From IMG/VR virus record IMGVR_UViG_3300006637_000782, positions 1 through 23,220 of that record: a stretch of DNA of 23,220 bases. One strand, 5' to 3'. The stretch comes from a virus. Of this stretch, positions 14,509 through 21,289 are shown piece by piece. Every line of letters begins with the position of its first letter. Within the stretch, counting starts at the first letter, position 1. The translations under genes and the position numbers were made by a program. Under the pieces are notes generated by a model. The model searched no databases, was not told the origin of the DNA, and worked only from the letters and a program-made list of their open reading frames with translations.

Positions 14509-15144
14509 TTAGACGCCGGTCGTCGAAACAGTGCCAGCAGCAATCGAGCCGTTCGGCGCGTTGAAGCTGTTGTTCAGACGAACGATTACCGGAATACCAG
14601 CAGCGGCGAAGTCCTGGTTCTCAACATCATCCTGAATGCCGATGATGCGGAGGTGCAGAGCCGCGGTGGTCGCGATGGTGCTCACGCCAAGCTTGGCCGA
14701 CGAGATACCGGTCGTGGACGAGCCGGAAGTCGCGGTGGCGAAGTTTGCGTTTGCGAAGACGTGGCCACGAGCCGTCGCTTCGTTGGTGAGCGAGGCGTCT
14801 GCCGCGATCACGAAGGTCTGGTTCGGGTTGTCGTAGACATACGCCTTCACCGGGTGATTCGAGTCAGCACCCGAACCCGGCCAGTGGTTCGACCACACCG
14901 TCTTACCGGTGGTGGACGAGACGTATTCACAGCCCCAGAAAACACCCAAGAGACTAACAGAGCCACCCGCAGCCGCGCCGACGATGTCGATATAACCGGT
15001 CGAAAGCGGAATAACGGGAGAGCCCTGATAGATCGCGTTGGTGTTCCCTGCGGCAATACGATATTCGGTTGCACCGGTGGTGTTGGCACCCTGGCCGTTA
15101 ACACCAACGGGGCGCAGACCGAAGGCAACATTGGAGTTTGCCAT
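14509..15144 (-). CDS. Probable capsid decoration protein
   Basis: 211 residues, ATG at 15144 with GAGGAGC upstream. It begins MANSNVAFGLRPVGVNGQGA, a beginning I recall from proteins encoded next to the capsid gene in marine phages. It is beta-rich and Gly/Ala/Ser/Thr-rich: EYRIAAGNTNAIYQGSPVIP, VSLLGVFWGCEYVSSTTGKT, LHLRIIGIQDDVENQ and VIVRLNNSFNAPNGSIAAGT. No catalytic or membrane motif. Placement between the scaffold region and the major capsid gene, with a strong ribosome binding site, fits a head decoration or accessory coat protein. Distinguishing these needs structural evidence. Confidence 0.7.
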   Translation of the reverse strand: MANSNVAFGLRPVGVNGQGANTTGATEYRIAAGNTNAIYQGSPVIPLSTGYIDIVGAAAGGSVSLLGVFWGCEYVSSTTGKTVWSNHWPGSGADSNHPVKAYVYDNPNQTFVIAADASLTNEATARGHVFANANFATATSGSSTTGISSAKLGVSTIATTAALHLRIIGIQDDVENQDFAAAGIPVIVRLNNSFNAPNGSIAAGTVSTTGV

Positions 15145-15164
15145 GGTATTGCTCCTCTAAGCAG

Positions 15165-15623
15165 TTACTCGGAGTCGCGAGCGCGGCCTCCGAAGGATAC
15201 ACGACTTTGCCGACTAGAATTAATCGGCATTGAAGGATGCTGTTCCTTCATGAGATCCTGATCAACGGCCTGCATTTGTTCTCGGGTACGGCCCCCGTAA
15301 TACGCGTTTCTTTCAGATGCAGTCTCGACAGGCATGCGGCACAACATCAAGCCACCTTGTCCAATAACACCCTCGTACTTCCCGCTGTCGATGACAGGCG
15401 CTTGGTAGTTCGGATATTCTTCGGCACGAACAGGTTCCCATCCTTCACGGATCTTGGCGTGTACGTTCATCTTGTCCTCTTCCCCACGCATGGAGACACG
15501 GACCCAGCGATGTACATACCCTTCCGGGGGAGGCGGGGCCTCAAGGTGACTGGGCGGTGCCCATGGTTTGCGGCGCGTGGTAGTTTCACGCGTTTCGGTC
15601 TCACGCGGTGCTCTGTTTGTCAT
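15165..15623 (-). CDS. Conserved phage protein next to scaffold
   Basis: 152 residues from the ATG at 15623, chosen because AAGGAG lies eight bases upstream; a GTG at 15632 that overlaps the scaffold stop would add three residues. The N-terminus is Arg/Thr/Glu-rich and disordered (RAPRETETRETTTRRKPWAP), then PPPEGYVHRWVRVSMRGEED, REGWEPVRAEEYPNY, GGLMLCRMPVETASERNAYY and a polar tail. I recall such proteins beside capsid genes in marine phages; none has a proven role. Likely a minor head or assembly protein. Confidence 0.7.
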   Translation of the reverse strand: MTNRAPRETETRETTTRRKPWAPPSHLEAPPPPEGYVHRWVRVSMRGEEDKMNVHAKIREGWEPVRAEEYPNYQAPVIDSGKYEGVIGQGGLMLCRMPVETASERNAYYGGRTREQMQAVDQDLMKEQHPSMPINSSRQSRVSFGGRARDSE

Positions 15624-15628
15624 GCCGG

Positions 15629-16492
15629 TCACTCCTTTACGTACTTGGCATATTCCTCGAGAGGAACGTTAAGCTTTTTCGCAATGGCGACCTGCGATGG
15701 CGTGAGCTTCACGGTCCTGCGCCCCGGTTTTGTACTGCGAGATGCGGAGGATACAGCCGAGGCGACCTGAGATCCCCCTCCCGATTTCTTCTCCGTAAAC
15801 TTGTGCGGAAACTCTTTCCGCAGTCTACGGTCAAGCTCACTATAATACTCATCGCTCTGCGGGTCAAACCCCTCGTCTTCGATGAGCGTCTGGTGAATCG
15901 CAAAAGCACCGGTCGTCATGACACGGTCTTCCCCAAACCACTTGTTCCGTTCCGCCCAGGACTGTGCCTTGGGGTCCGGTTGTGCTTGGCGCTGCGGCTG
16001 AGCCTGAACCTGCTGTGGAGCAGGTTGTGGAGCAGGTTTTGCTTGCTGCCGCTCAAACTGAGCCTTCGCCGTGCTATAGCGTTGCTGCTCATTCGTGAGC
16101 TTCGTCAGCTGGATCTGTGCTTCTGCCAGAGCCTCCGAGTCACCCGCGTCGTACGCAGCCTTGTACGCCTGTTTTGCAGCTGCCAGCTGAGTGGTCAACC
16201 GCGAGCCATACTCACTGAGGTAGCCAGAGTCGAGCTTCTGCACTCGGCTCTTGAGCTGCTTGTTCTCCTCAAGGAGCTGCTGTGCCATTCGAACAGCCTC
16301 CTCACGGTCCCGCTCTTCTTTGCGGTACTTCTCCGTGAGCTTTTTGATGCGCTGCTGCACACCCTTGCTGTAGGAATCAAGTTCAGAGTCGGCCTCCGCC
16401 TCCGCCTCCGGACGCTGCTCCTCAGAAGTATCTTCCGTCTCAGCGACGGCCTCCACTTCCTCTGTTTCAACTTCAATTCGTTCTTCAGACAT
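15629..16492 (-). CDS. Capsid scaffold-like protein
   Basis: 287 residues, ATG at 16492. The first 40 residues are very acidic (Glu/Ala/Thr, e.g. VETEEVEAVAETEDTSEEQR). Residues about 42-140 predict long coiled-coil helices (KLTEKYRKEERDREEAVRMA, LLEENKQLKSRVQKL, AYDAGDSEALAEAQIQLTKL). Residues about 147-177 are a Pro/Gln/Ala linker. The C-terminus is basic and helical (KPGRRTVKLTPSQVAIAKKL, NVPLEEYAKYVKE), as in scaffolds that bind coat protein through a basic helical end. The gene stands between portal and capsid, the usual scaffold site. No protease motif seen. Assigned from composition, layout and position. Confidence 0.8.
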   Translation of the reverse strand: MSEERIEVETEEVEAVAETEDTSEEQRPEAEAEADSELDSYSKGVQQRIKKLTEKYRKEERDREEAVRMAQQLLEENKQLKSRVQKLDSGYLSEYGSRLTTQLAAAKQAYKAAYDAGDSEALAEAQIQLTKLTNEQQRYSTAKAQFERQQAKPAPQPAPQQVQAQPQRQAQPDPKAQSWAERNKWFGEDRVMTTGAFAIHQTLIEDEGFDPQSDEYYSELDRRLRKEFPHKFTEKKSGGGSQVASAVSSASRSTKPGRRTVKLTPSQVAIAKKLNVPLEEYAKYVKE

Positions 16493-16501
16493 GGGACCCC
16501 C

Positions 16502-16990
16502 TTATACGTGCTTGACGTCGTCTGGTTCTAGAAGTGTGGCAATGACCTCGTCGTCATTGATGATGCGAACCTCGCCACCATCAATCTTGAACCGAGATCC
16601 AGAATACCTGCCGATACAGATCCACTGCCCTGCTTTGCACCAGGGCTCTGCTCCGGGGCCAAACTTGTTGGGGTCCTGATAAGCGAGCGGCCCAAGCTTC
16701 AGCACGTAGGCCACAACGGTTGCCACAGACTCGCGTTCCCGAACCTCGTCGGGGACATACAACCCGCCAGCGGTCTTGGCGCTGCCTTGGTAGGGCATGA
16801 CCAGAATACGCCAGCCCGTGGGCTGTGGAAGTCGCTCTAGGAGGGGTTTGTCCAGGAGAGAGGGGTCTAACACCCTCTCGTCCGATTTCACGTACGCGCT
16901 TTCCAAAGACGTAGCTGGAGCTACTTGCTCCGCTCGTTCCTTGTTGATTTTCTGCGCGACATGGTCAGGAAGATATAAGGTCTTCGACAT
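16502..16990 (-). CDS. groES: GroES-like co-chaperonin
   Basis: 162 residues; the start overlaps the upstream gene by 26 bases. The Cpn10 fold covers residues about 58-155: PQPTGWRILVMPYQGSAKTA, then GGLYVPDEVRERESVATVV, KAGQWICIGRYSGSRFKIDG and VRIINDDEVIATL. The GSAKTAGGLYVPDEVRE stretch corresponds to the mobile loop that contacts GroEL. The first 55 residues are an extension not found in bacterial GroES (about 97 residues). Phage co-chaperonins such as T4 gp31 adapt host GroEL for folding the capsid protein, and this gene lies just ahead of scaffold and capsid. No GroEL homologue is in the window, so it presumably works with the host's. Confidence 0.85.
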   Translation of the reverse strand: MSKTLYLPDHVAQKINKERAEQVAPATSLESAYVKSDERVLDPSLLDKPLLERLPQPTGWRILVMPYQGSAKTAGGLYVPDEVRERESVATVVAYVLKLGPLAYQDPNKFGPGAEPWCKAGQWICIGRYSGSRFKIDGGEVRIINDDEVIATLLEPDDVKHV

Positions 16991-17177
16991 CGTCTACGTT
17001 TTTCTCCAGCAGGGCCTTGATTTCTTCTCGGGCAAAGGAGAGGCCCCGGATCTCCCCTACCGTCATCTTATACTGCTCCCAGCTCTGGACAGAACCGTGA
17101 GTGATAGCAGAAGCGAGATCTTTCTCCCGCTCATGCAACTTCTTATACAAGTACTGCGCGAGTTGTACTATGTCCAT
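16965..17177 (-). CDS. Small helical phage protein
   Basis: 70 residues from the ATG at 17177, which overlaps the upstream TGA by one base (a GTG directly before it is the other option). Almost all helix: DIVQLAQYLYKKLHEREKDL, then MTVGEIRGLSFAREEIKALL, ending NVDDVEDLISS. No membrane segment. It overlaps the co-chaperonin start. Function unknown; small acidic helical proteins in this place may be assembly factors, but I have no motif to support that. Confidence 0.65.
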   Translation of the reverse strand: MDIVQLAQYLYKKLHEREKDLASAITHGSVQSWEQYKMTVGEIRGLSFAREEIKALLEKNVDDVEDLISS

Positions 17178-17554
17178 CACAAATAGTCACTGTATTCGTC
17201 CTGCATGTCGGAGGTGATCGGACCACCCTCCACCCATTCATCGCAGGTGTTGTCGCGCATACATGCGAATTTCAGCATCTGGCAGTAGCCCGTCTCCCCA
17301 GACTCGTCGCCCAAGCAGTCCAGCATGTCTTCCGTCTGGTTGTACATGCCACAGTTTCCGCACACCTCGGTGAGGCGGAATGCCGATCCTTCGTTCGGGC
17401 CACGGTAGTTGTGCTCGTCGATCGCCATCTGGCGGTTCTCGGCGTTCAACTCCGGATCCTGAGTCGGAAGAGGGCAGGACTTGCCTTCCTCGTTCTCTTC
17501 CATCTTATCCACCGGCATGCCGTCTGGCAGGATGGTGATCATAAACGTGGTCAT
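17177..17554 (-). CDS. Cysteine-rich, probably metal-binding protein
   Basis: 125 residues from the ATG at 17554 (MTTFMITILPDGMPVDKMEE). That start lies three bases after the spanin stop and behind GGGGG; an ATG at 17578 would add eight residues but has no ribosome binding site. The C-terminal half has six Cys with spacing C-x2-C-x11-C-x10-C-x6-C-x5-C in the context VCGNCGMYN, DCLGDESGETGYCQMLKFAC and NTCDEWVEGG. The arrangement resembles small iron-sulphur or zinc domains, HiPIP-like in general form, but no family can be named. The rest is acidic and polar. It could be a redox, metal-binding or virion component. Conserved function unknown. Confidence 0.75.
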   Translation of the reverse strand: MTTFMITILPDGMPVDKMEENEEGKSCPLPTQDPELNAENRQMAIDEHNYRGPNEGSAFRLTEVCGNCGMYNQTEDMLDCLGDESGETGYCQMLKFACMRDNTCDEWVEGGPITSDMQDEYSDYL

Positions 17555-17555
17555 G

Positions 17556-17768
17556 TTAGCCCCCACATTGGCGCTCATAGGTTTCGTTATGAACGACGGT
17601 GTCAGCCAGGAGCTGACGATCGTTCTGCAGCAACCAGTCTACAACATGCTCGTTCGCAAATAAATGCGGCTTTGCAATGTCGCAGTAGGTGTCAACTGGG
17701 ATCAGCTTCGCGCAGCCACTTAGAAGCACGCTTGCCAAGGCCAATGTCGTCCAAAGTCTCAACTTCAT
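17556..17768 (-). CDS. Rz1-like outer-membrane spanin lipoprotein
   Basis: 70 residues, ATG at 17768 inside the end of the inner spanin gene, in another frame, with AGAGG six bases upstream. A signal peptide with lipobox (MKLRLWTTLALASVLLSGC, Cys19) predicts a lipidated mature protein of about 52 residues. The rest reads KLIPVDTYCDIAKPHLFANE, then HVVDWLLQNDRQLLADTVVH, ending NETYERQCGG, like the Rz1-type proteins of many phages. It would sit in the outer membrane and pair with the upstream gene product to fuse the two membranes at lysis. The shared 77 bases with the inner spanin are typical of overlapping spanin pairs. Confidence 0.8.
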   Translation of the reverse strand: MKLRLWTTLALASVLLSGCAKLIPVDTYCDIAKPHLFANEHVVDWLLQNDRQLLADTVVHNETYERQCGG

Positions 17769-17934
17769 TCTCTACCTCTCGGCGCATCCGCATGCTATCG
17801 ATCAAGTGCTGATCAGCTTCGCGCTCATACTCATGCTGCCCTTGCTTCTTGCCGCGGAAGTAGGCCGCTGCAATCGCAGCAAGAACAACCCCCGCAGCCA
17901 TCAAGTACATCTTGAAACGGGCAAGCAAGAACAT
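17692..17934 (-). CDS. Rz-like inner-membrane spanin
   Basis: 80 residues from the ATG at 17934 (MFLLARFKMYLMAAGVVLAA), which overlaps the endolysin stop as TGATG and has GGGAG upstream; an in-frame ATG at 17955 is possible. One transmembrane segment covers about residues 9-26 (MYLMAAGVVLAAIAAAYF), followed by a basic RGKKQGQHEYEREADQHLID and a helical segment rich in Arg and Glu, as in Rz proteins whose periplasmic coil contacts Rz1. It is short for Rz (lambda Rz is about 150 residues). The overlap with the downstream lipoprotein gene supports the call. Confidence 0.75.
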   Translation of the reverse strand: MFLLARFKMYLMAAGVVLAAIAAAYFRGKKQGQHEYEREADQHLIDSMRMRREVENEVETLDDIGLGKRASKWLREADPS

Positions 17935-18608
17935 CAGCGGTCTCCCGCCTTCCACTTCTTGATGCGCTCCATGTCAATGATCCCGGTCGCGCCGAGTACG
18001 ATCACCGCCAAAACAGCCATGATCAGGAGCTGAGGCCACTCCAGCCCACCGAAAACGCCAACCATCGGGGTAGCAATGCTCGCAATCTTGGTGACCTGAG
18101 AAGCTTGGATCGTCTTCGACTGTGCGAGAGACGTCCGTTGTTCTGGAGATGGTTTGTTTTCCAGCCATGGCTTCACCTTAAATCCGGGGCATGCCTTGTT
18201 CGCGTACTCGTTATGTCCCGAAACCTTCGTAATAGATGGGAACTCCACCTTCAGGGAAGCGATCAATTTACGCAAAGCACGTTCTTGCGCGGGAGTGTAA
18301 TGGTCTTCAAATTTGTCGGTGGCCTCAGAACCACGTCCGCCCAGCAAGCACACCCCGATAGTCGTTGCGTTCTTGCCCTTGGTGTGCGCGCCAGGGATTT
18401 CTTCAGGGCGGCCAGGAGCCATGGACCCATCGCGGTCCATGACCCAATGATATCCGATATTGTACGTCTGACCTTGGTACTCGGCACCCCAGCCGTTGTC
18501 CTTGTGCCACTTGTTGATCTCGTCTCGCTTCCACTCAACGGGCTGACCTTCGCCCCAGTTTGGCGCAGTGGCCGAGCAGTGGATCACGATTTCGTCTATC
18601 TGTCGCAT
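17934..18608 (-). CDS. Endolysin: N-acetylmuramoyl-L-alanine amidase with C-terminal membrane segment
   Basis: 224 residues; ATG at 18608 overlaps the upstream stop as TAATG. Amidase_2 domain at about 4-147, cutting the bond between muramic acid and L-alanine. Zinc ligands His10 (VIHCSAT), His132 and Cys140 (SGHNEYANKACPGF) and the likely catalytic Tyr53 and Lys138 agree with T7 lysozyme, including the His-x5-Lys-x-Cys spacing. After a linker (KPSPEQRTSLAQSKTIQASQ) comes a hydrophobic segment at about 192-211 (PQLLIMAVLAVIVLGATGII) with a basic end. That tail, of a type I recall in alphaproteobacterial phage endolysins, may anchor the enzyme or act in place of a separate holin. No signal peptide. 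Confidence 0.9.
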   Translation of the reverse strand: MRQIDEIVIHCSATAPNWGEGQPVEWKRDEINKWHKDNGWGAEYQGQTYNIGYHWVMDRDGSMAPGRPEEIPGAHTKGKNATTIGVCLLGGRGSEATDKFEDHYTPAQERALRKLIASLKVEFPSITKVSGHNEYANKACPGFKVKPWLENKPSPEQRTSLAQSKTIQASQVTKIASIATPMVGVFGGLEWPQLLIMAVLAVIVLGATGIIDMERIKKWKAGDR

Positions 18609-18805
18609 TAGAATGTCCCTCTGAACGTGTTCGCCTTAGCGGATGACGAGAACCGAGATGATACAAGACCCCCGGTTTTCATTTTCTTCTTGCCAGCTTC
18701 ACTCAACGCAATAGCAATGGCCTGCTTCTGAGGGCGGCCCTCTTTCATGAGGGTGCCGATGTTGCTGCTGATCGCCTTTTGAGACTTACCTTTTTTCAAC
18801 GGCAT
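18608..18805 (-). CDS. Small basic phage protein, DUF6496-like
   Basis: 65 residues, ATG at 18805 behind GGTGAG. It reads [20 protein letters not shown], then [20 protein letters not shown], and ends with a Ser-rich tail ([15 protein letters not shown]). The [14 protein letters not shown] motif is that of the DUF6496 family as I recall it, very common in phage genomes. It is strongly basic and would bind nucleic acid or acidic partners, but no function is established. The gene links the portal to the lysis cassette; its stop overlaps the endolysin start. Confidence 0.75.
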   Translation of the reverse strand: MPLKKGKSQKAISSNIGTLMKEGRPQKQAIAIALSEAGKKKMKTGGLVSSRFSSSAKANTFRGTF

Positions 18806-18808
18806 AGC

Positions 18809-21289
18809 TCACCCCATCATCATCTTCTGGCGTTGGACATCAATCCGCTCGCGGTTCGTGTCGTCACGCTGCGCGGCGATATCTTCTTGGCTCTCGATCC
18901 GTGCAGCGTCGGTCGTTGCCCGCTGCTGCATCTTCTGGGTCTCCAGCTGGATCTGAGCCGCATCGCTCATGGCCTTGCGCTGCAGATCCTGCTGTCTGAT
19001 GCCCAGCTCCTGCATGCGGATCTGAACAAGCGGATCGGCCATCGGATCCTGGCCGGTAGGCATGAGCTGCGCCAGAACCTCCTGCATGATGTTGGCTTCC
19101 TGCATGGTCACCAAACGCTCAAGCTCTTCCGGCTTCTGCATCTCTTGCTGTACCTCAGCGATCTTCTGCTGCGCCATCATCGGATCAATCCCGCCCGCCT
19201 GAGCCAGGATTTGCGTCTGCTTGATCAGGGCCTCAATATCAGCCATGACCATCTGACGTGCACGTTGCGAGACGTGCTCCATGATGTGGGCATAGAACGT
19301 GCCGATGACCTGCGGCGACGTAGACACCAGAGGCGTCTTCATGAACATCAGGTGCATCTTGATGTGCAGGTCGTGATCCTGATCCGGGAAGGTCCGCAGA
19401 AGCTCGCCCATCAGAGCACGAGCATTCTCGATCGCCGGATCCATAGGCTTGGGCTCCGGAGGCGGAGGTAGGATCTCATCGATGTTCTGCACCTCCAGTG
19501 CTTGGTACATTCGACGGAACGCCGCATGCATGTTGTGGAGCTGCGGGTTGGACTGTGCCAGCTGGAGTTGCGTCTGCGCCAGAGTAACACGTTGCGCCAT
19601 TGAGAAGATATTCGGATCACTAACTGGAACAACGTCCACGCGACCGTCAAAGTCCTCGGCCTTAATCGTACGCTCTGCACCCGCTATGTCATACGGGTAT
19701 TCCGGAGGCAGGTTGTCCGCAAAGATGCGGGCCAGGATCCGGAACTCCAGTTTCTGTGCATAGTGCAGACGTTTATGGATCGCAGACATAACCTTCATGC
19801 CACGCTCCAAGAGCGCCACGGTCGTCCCAACCGGGGCCTCCTGGTTCATGTTGCTGGTCTGCTGGTCCGCCAACGAAACAAAACGACGACCACCGTCTAT
19901 CAATGCACCGAGCAGCTGACCAAGGGTCGCACTCGGTTCTTTATACGGCAGAGGCACAATAGAGTTCTTAATGTCTCCGCCAGGTGCATCAATGTCCCGC
20001 CACTCGCCCGGTTGTAAGGGCTCGTCGTCATTACGAACCCGAACTCCCCTAGCCTTAAAGCCCGCGGGGAGGTTCGCCAGAGTACCAGCGTCAATAAGTT
20101 GACGCAGGATACTCGTGGCCGCGCGGCCAAGGCCCCCAATCATGTGGATCAGGCCGAAACCATAGAAGCCCAGACCCGGCATGAACTTGTAGTGGACAAA
20201 GTATTGACGCTTCCGCGCCAAGTCCCCGCCCTCGTCAAAATTTCGACGGATCGACAGGATCTGACCGGAGCCTTCGTCAATCGTCACAATGTAGGGAAGC
20301 TGGATGCCGGTGGCGTTGCCCTCCGGATCGAGGTCCTCGAACCCCTCAAGGTCAAGGTCCACATGCATCTCAAGCAGCGTATAGTTTTCGTCGTCGTAGG
20401 TCTTCGAAAGACCCTGGATCTGGTCCACCTTTTCGCGAACCTTGTCCGAGTCTTCGTCATAACGGGTCAGTTCTACGGTACGGTAGAACCCTGCAACCTG
20501 CATCTTGCGGATGTCGTTACCATCCATCCGCAGAACATGCGTCACACGGGGCGAAGTCTGCAGGTCAGACGCCGCATACGGCACAACCAGATCCTGAGCC
20601 GGGACAAACTTGGCTACAGGGCGCTGCTTGGCCTCGTCAAAATACACCTTCTTGAAGGTCGAACCGGATAACGGGAGATAGAACAAGAGCTGGTCCATGT
20701 CCGGGTCATACTCTTCCATGACCTCGGTGATCTGGTAGTTCATGAAGTCCTTAACGCGAGCCGCTTGTTCTTCACGAGCTGCGTCCTGCAGACCCAGAAC
20801 CTGCGTCTGTACAGGGCCCCCCGCCGGGAGAAGCTCTTTATACGCTTGGGCCTGGAACTGTGTCACACTCTCCGCGATAAGCGGATGGGTCACGCCCGAT
20901 GCGCCCTCGAACGGCTGAGTGCGCTCCTCATACCGAACGCCCAGTTGGTCGAGGCCTTTGGTGTAACCGTCTTCCCACTCCTGGCGAGAAGACAGATCCT
21001 CTTCATAGGAAGCCCGCAGATCCGAAGACAGCTCGCCAAGATACCCGTCGTCCAGGTACTCCGCCAGGTTGTCGTCGTGCGCGATCAGCTGCTCTCCAGA
21101 CTCCTCCAGCTGCGCCACCAGCTCCTGGATTATCGCGCCACCCTGGCCATCATCGATGACCTCAGCTCCGCCATCGAAATTAATCGGCTCGTTCACAGGA
21201 ACGTCAACGGACGGGAGGTCCTCGGACATCCCACCTTGCATCATTCCAGCATCAGTCAAACTGCCCATGGGGCGCGGCGGCATAGCCAT
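18809..21289 (-). CDS. Portal protein, P22 type
   Basis: 826 residues, longer than P22 gp1 (725); the start overlaps the terminase stop as TAATG. Key segments: YTKGLDQLGVRYEERTQPFE, THPLIAESVTQFQAQAYKEL, then the wing and stem region with DFMNYQITEVMEEYDPDMDQ and LLFYLPLSGSTFKKVYFDEA, and further GLIHMIGGLGRAATSILRQL and PVGTTVALLERGMKVMSAIH (tunnel region). After a Pro stretch near residue 610 the C-terminal 200 residues are helix with many Gln, Met and Ala, forming the barrel seen in P22. Twelve copies form the ring at the head vertex through which DNA is pumped. The very long Gln/Met-rich end is notable. Confidence 0.92.
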   Translation of the reverse strand: MAMPPRPMGSLTDAGMMQGGMSEDLPSVDVPVNEPINFDGGAEVIDDGQGGAIIQELVAQLEESGEQLIAHDDNLAEYLDDGYLGELSSDLRASYEEDLSSRQEWEDGYTKGLDQLGVRYEERTQPFEGASGVTHPLIAESVTQFQAQAYKELLPAGGPVQTQVLGLQDAAREEQAARVKDFMNYQITEVMEEYDPDMDQLLFYLPLSGSTFKKVYFDEAKQRPVAKFVPAQDLVVPYAASDLQTSPRVTHVLRMDGNDIRKMQVAGFYRTVELTRYDEDSDKVREKVDQIQGLSKTYDDENYTLLEMHVDLDLEGFEDLDPEGNATGIQLPYIVTIDEGSGQILSIRRNFDEGGDLARKRQYFVHYKFMPGLGFYGFGLIHMIGGLGRAATSILRQLIDAGTLANLPAGFKARGVRVRNDDEPLQPGEWRDIDAPGGDIKNSIVPLPYKEPSATLGQLLGALIDGGRRFVSLADQQTSNMNQEAPVGTTVALLERGMKVMSAIHKRLHYAQKLEFRILARIFADNLPPEYPYDIAGAERTIKAEDFDGRVDVVPVSDPNIFSMAQRVTLAQTQLQLAQSNPQLHNMHAAFRRMYQALEVQNIDEILPPPPEPKPMDPAIENARALMGELLRTFPDQDHDLHIKMHLMFMKTPLVSTSPQVIGTFYAHIMEHVSQRARQMVMADIEALIKQTQILAQAGGIDPMMAQQKIAEVQQEMQKPEELERLVTMQEANIMQEVLAQLMPTGQDPMADPLVQIRMQELGIRQQDLQRKAMSDAAQIQLETQKMQQRATTDAARIESQEDIAAQRDDTNRERIDVQRQKMMMG

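Noticed and set aside
15608-16531. Plus-strand ORF of 307 codons opposite the scaffold gene
   Set aside because: It mirrors the biased codon use of the Glu/Gln/Ala-rich scaffold gene; the product is a Leu/Arg-rich string without domain features.
18779-19471. Plus-strand ORF of 230 codons opposite the portal C-terminus
   Set aside because: Leu/His/Arg-rich shadow of the portal's Gln/Met-rich helices; no start signal.
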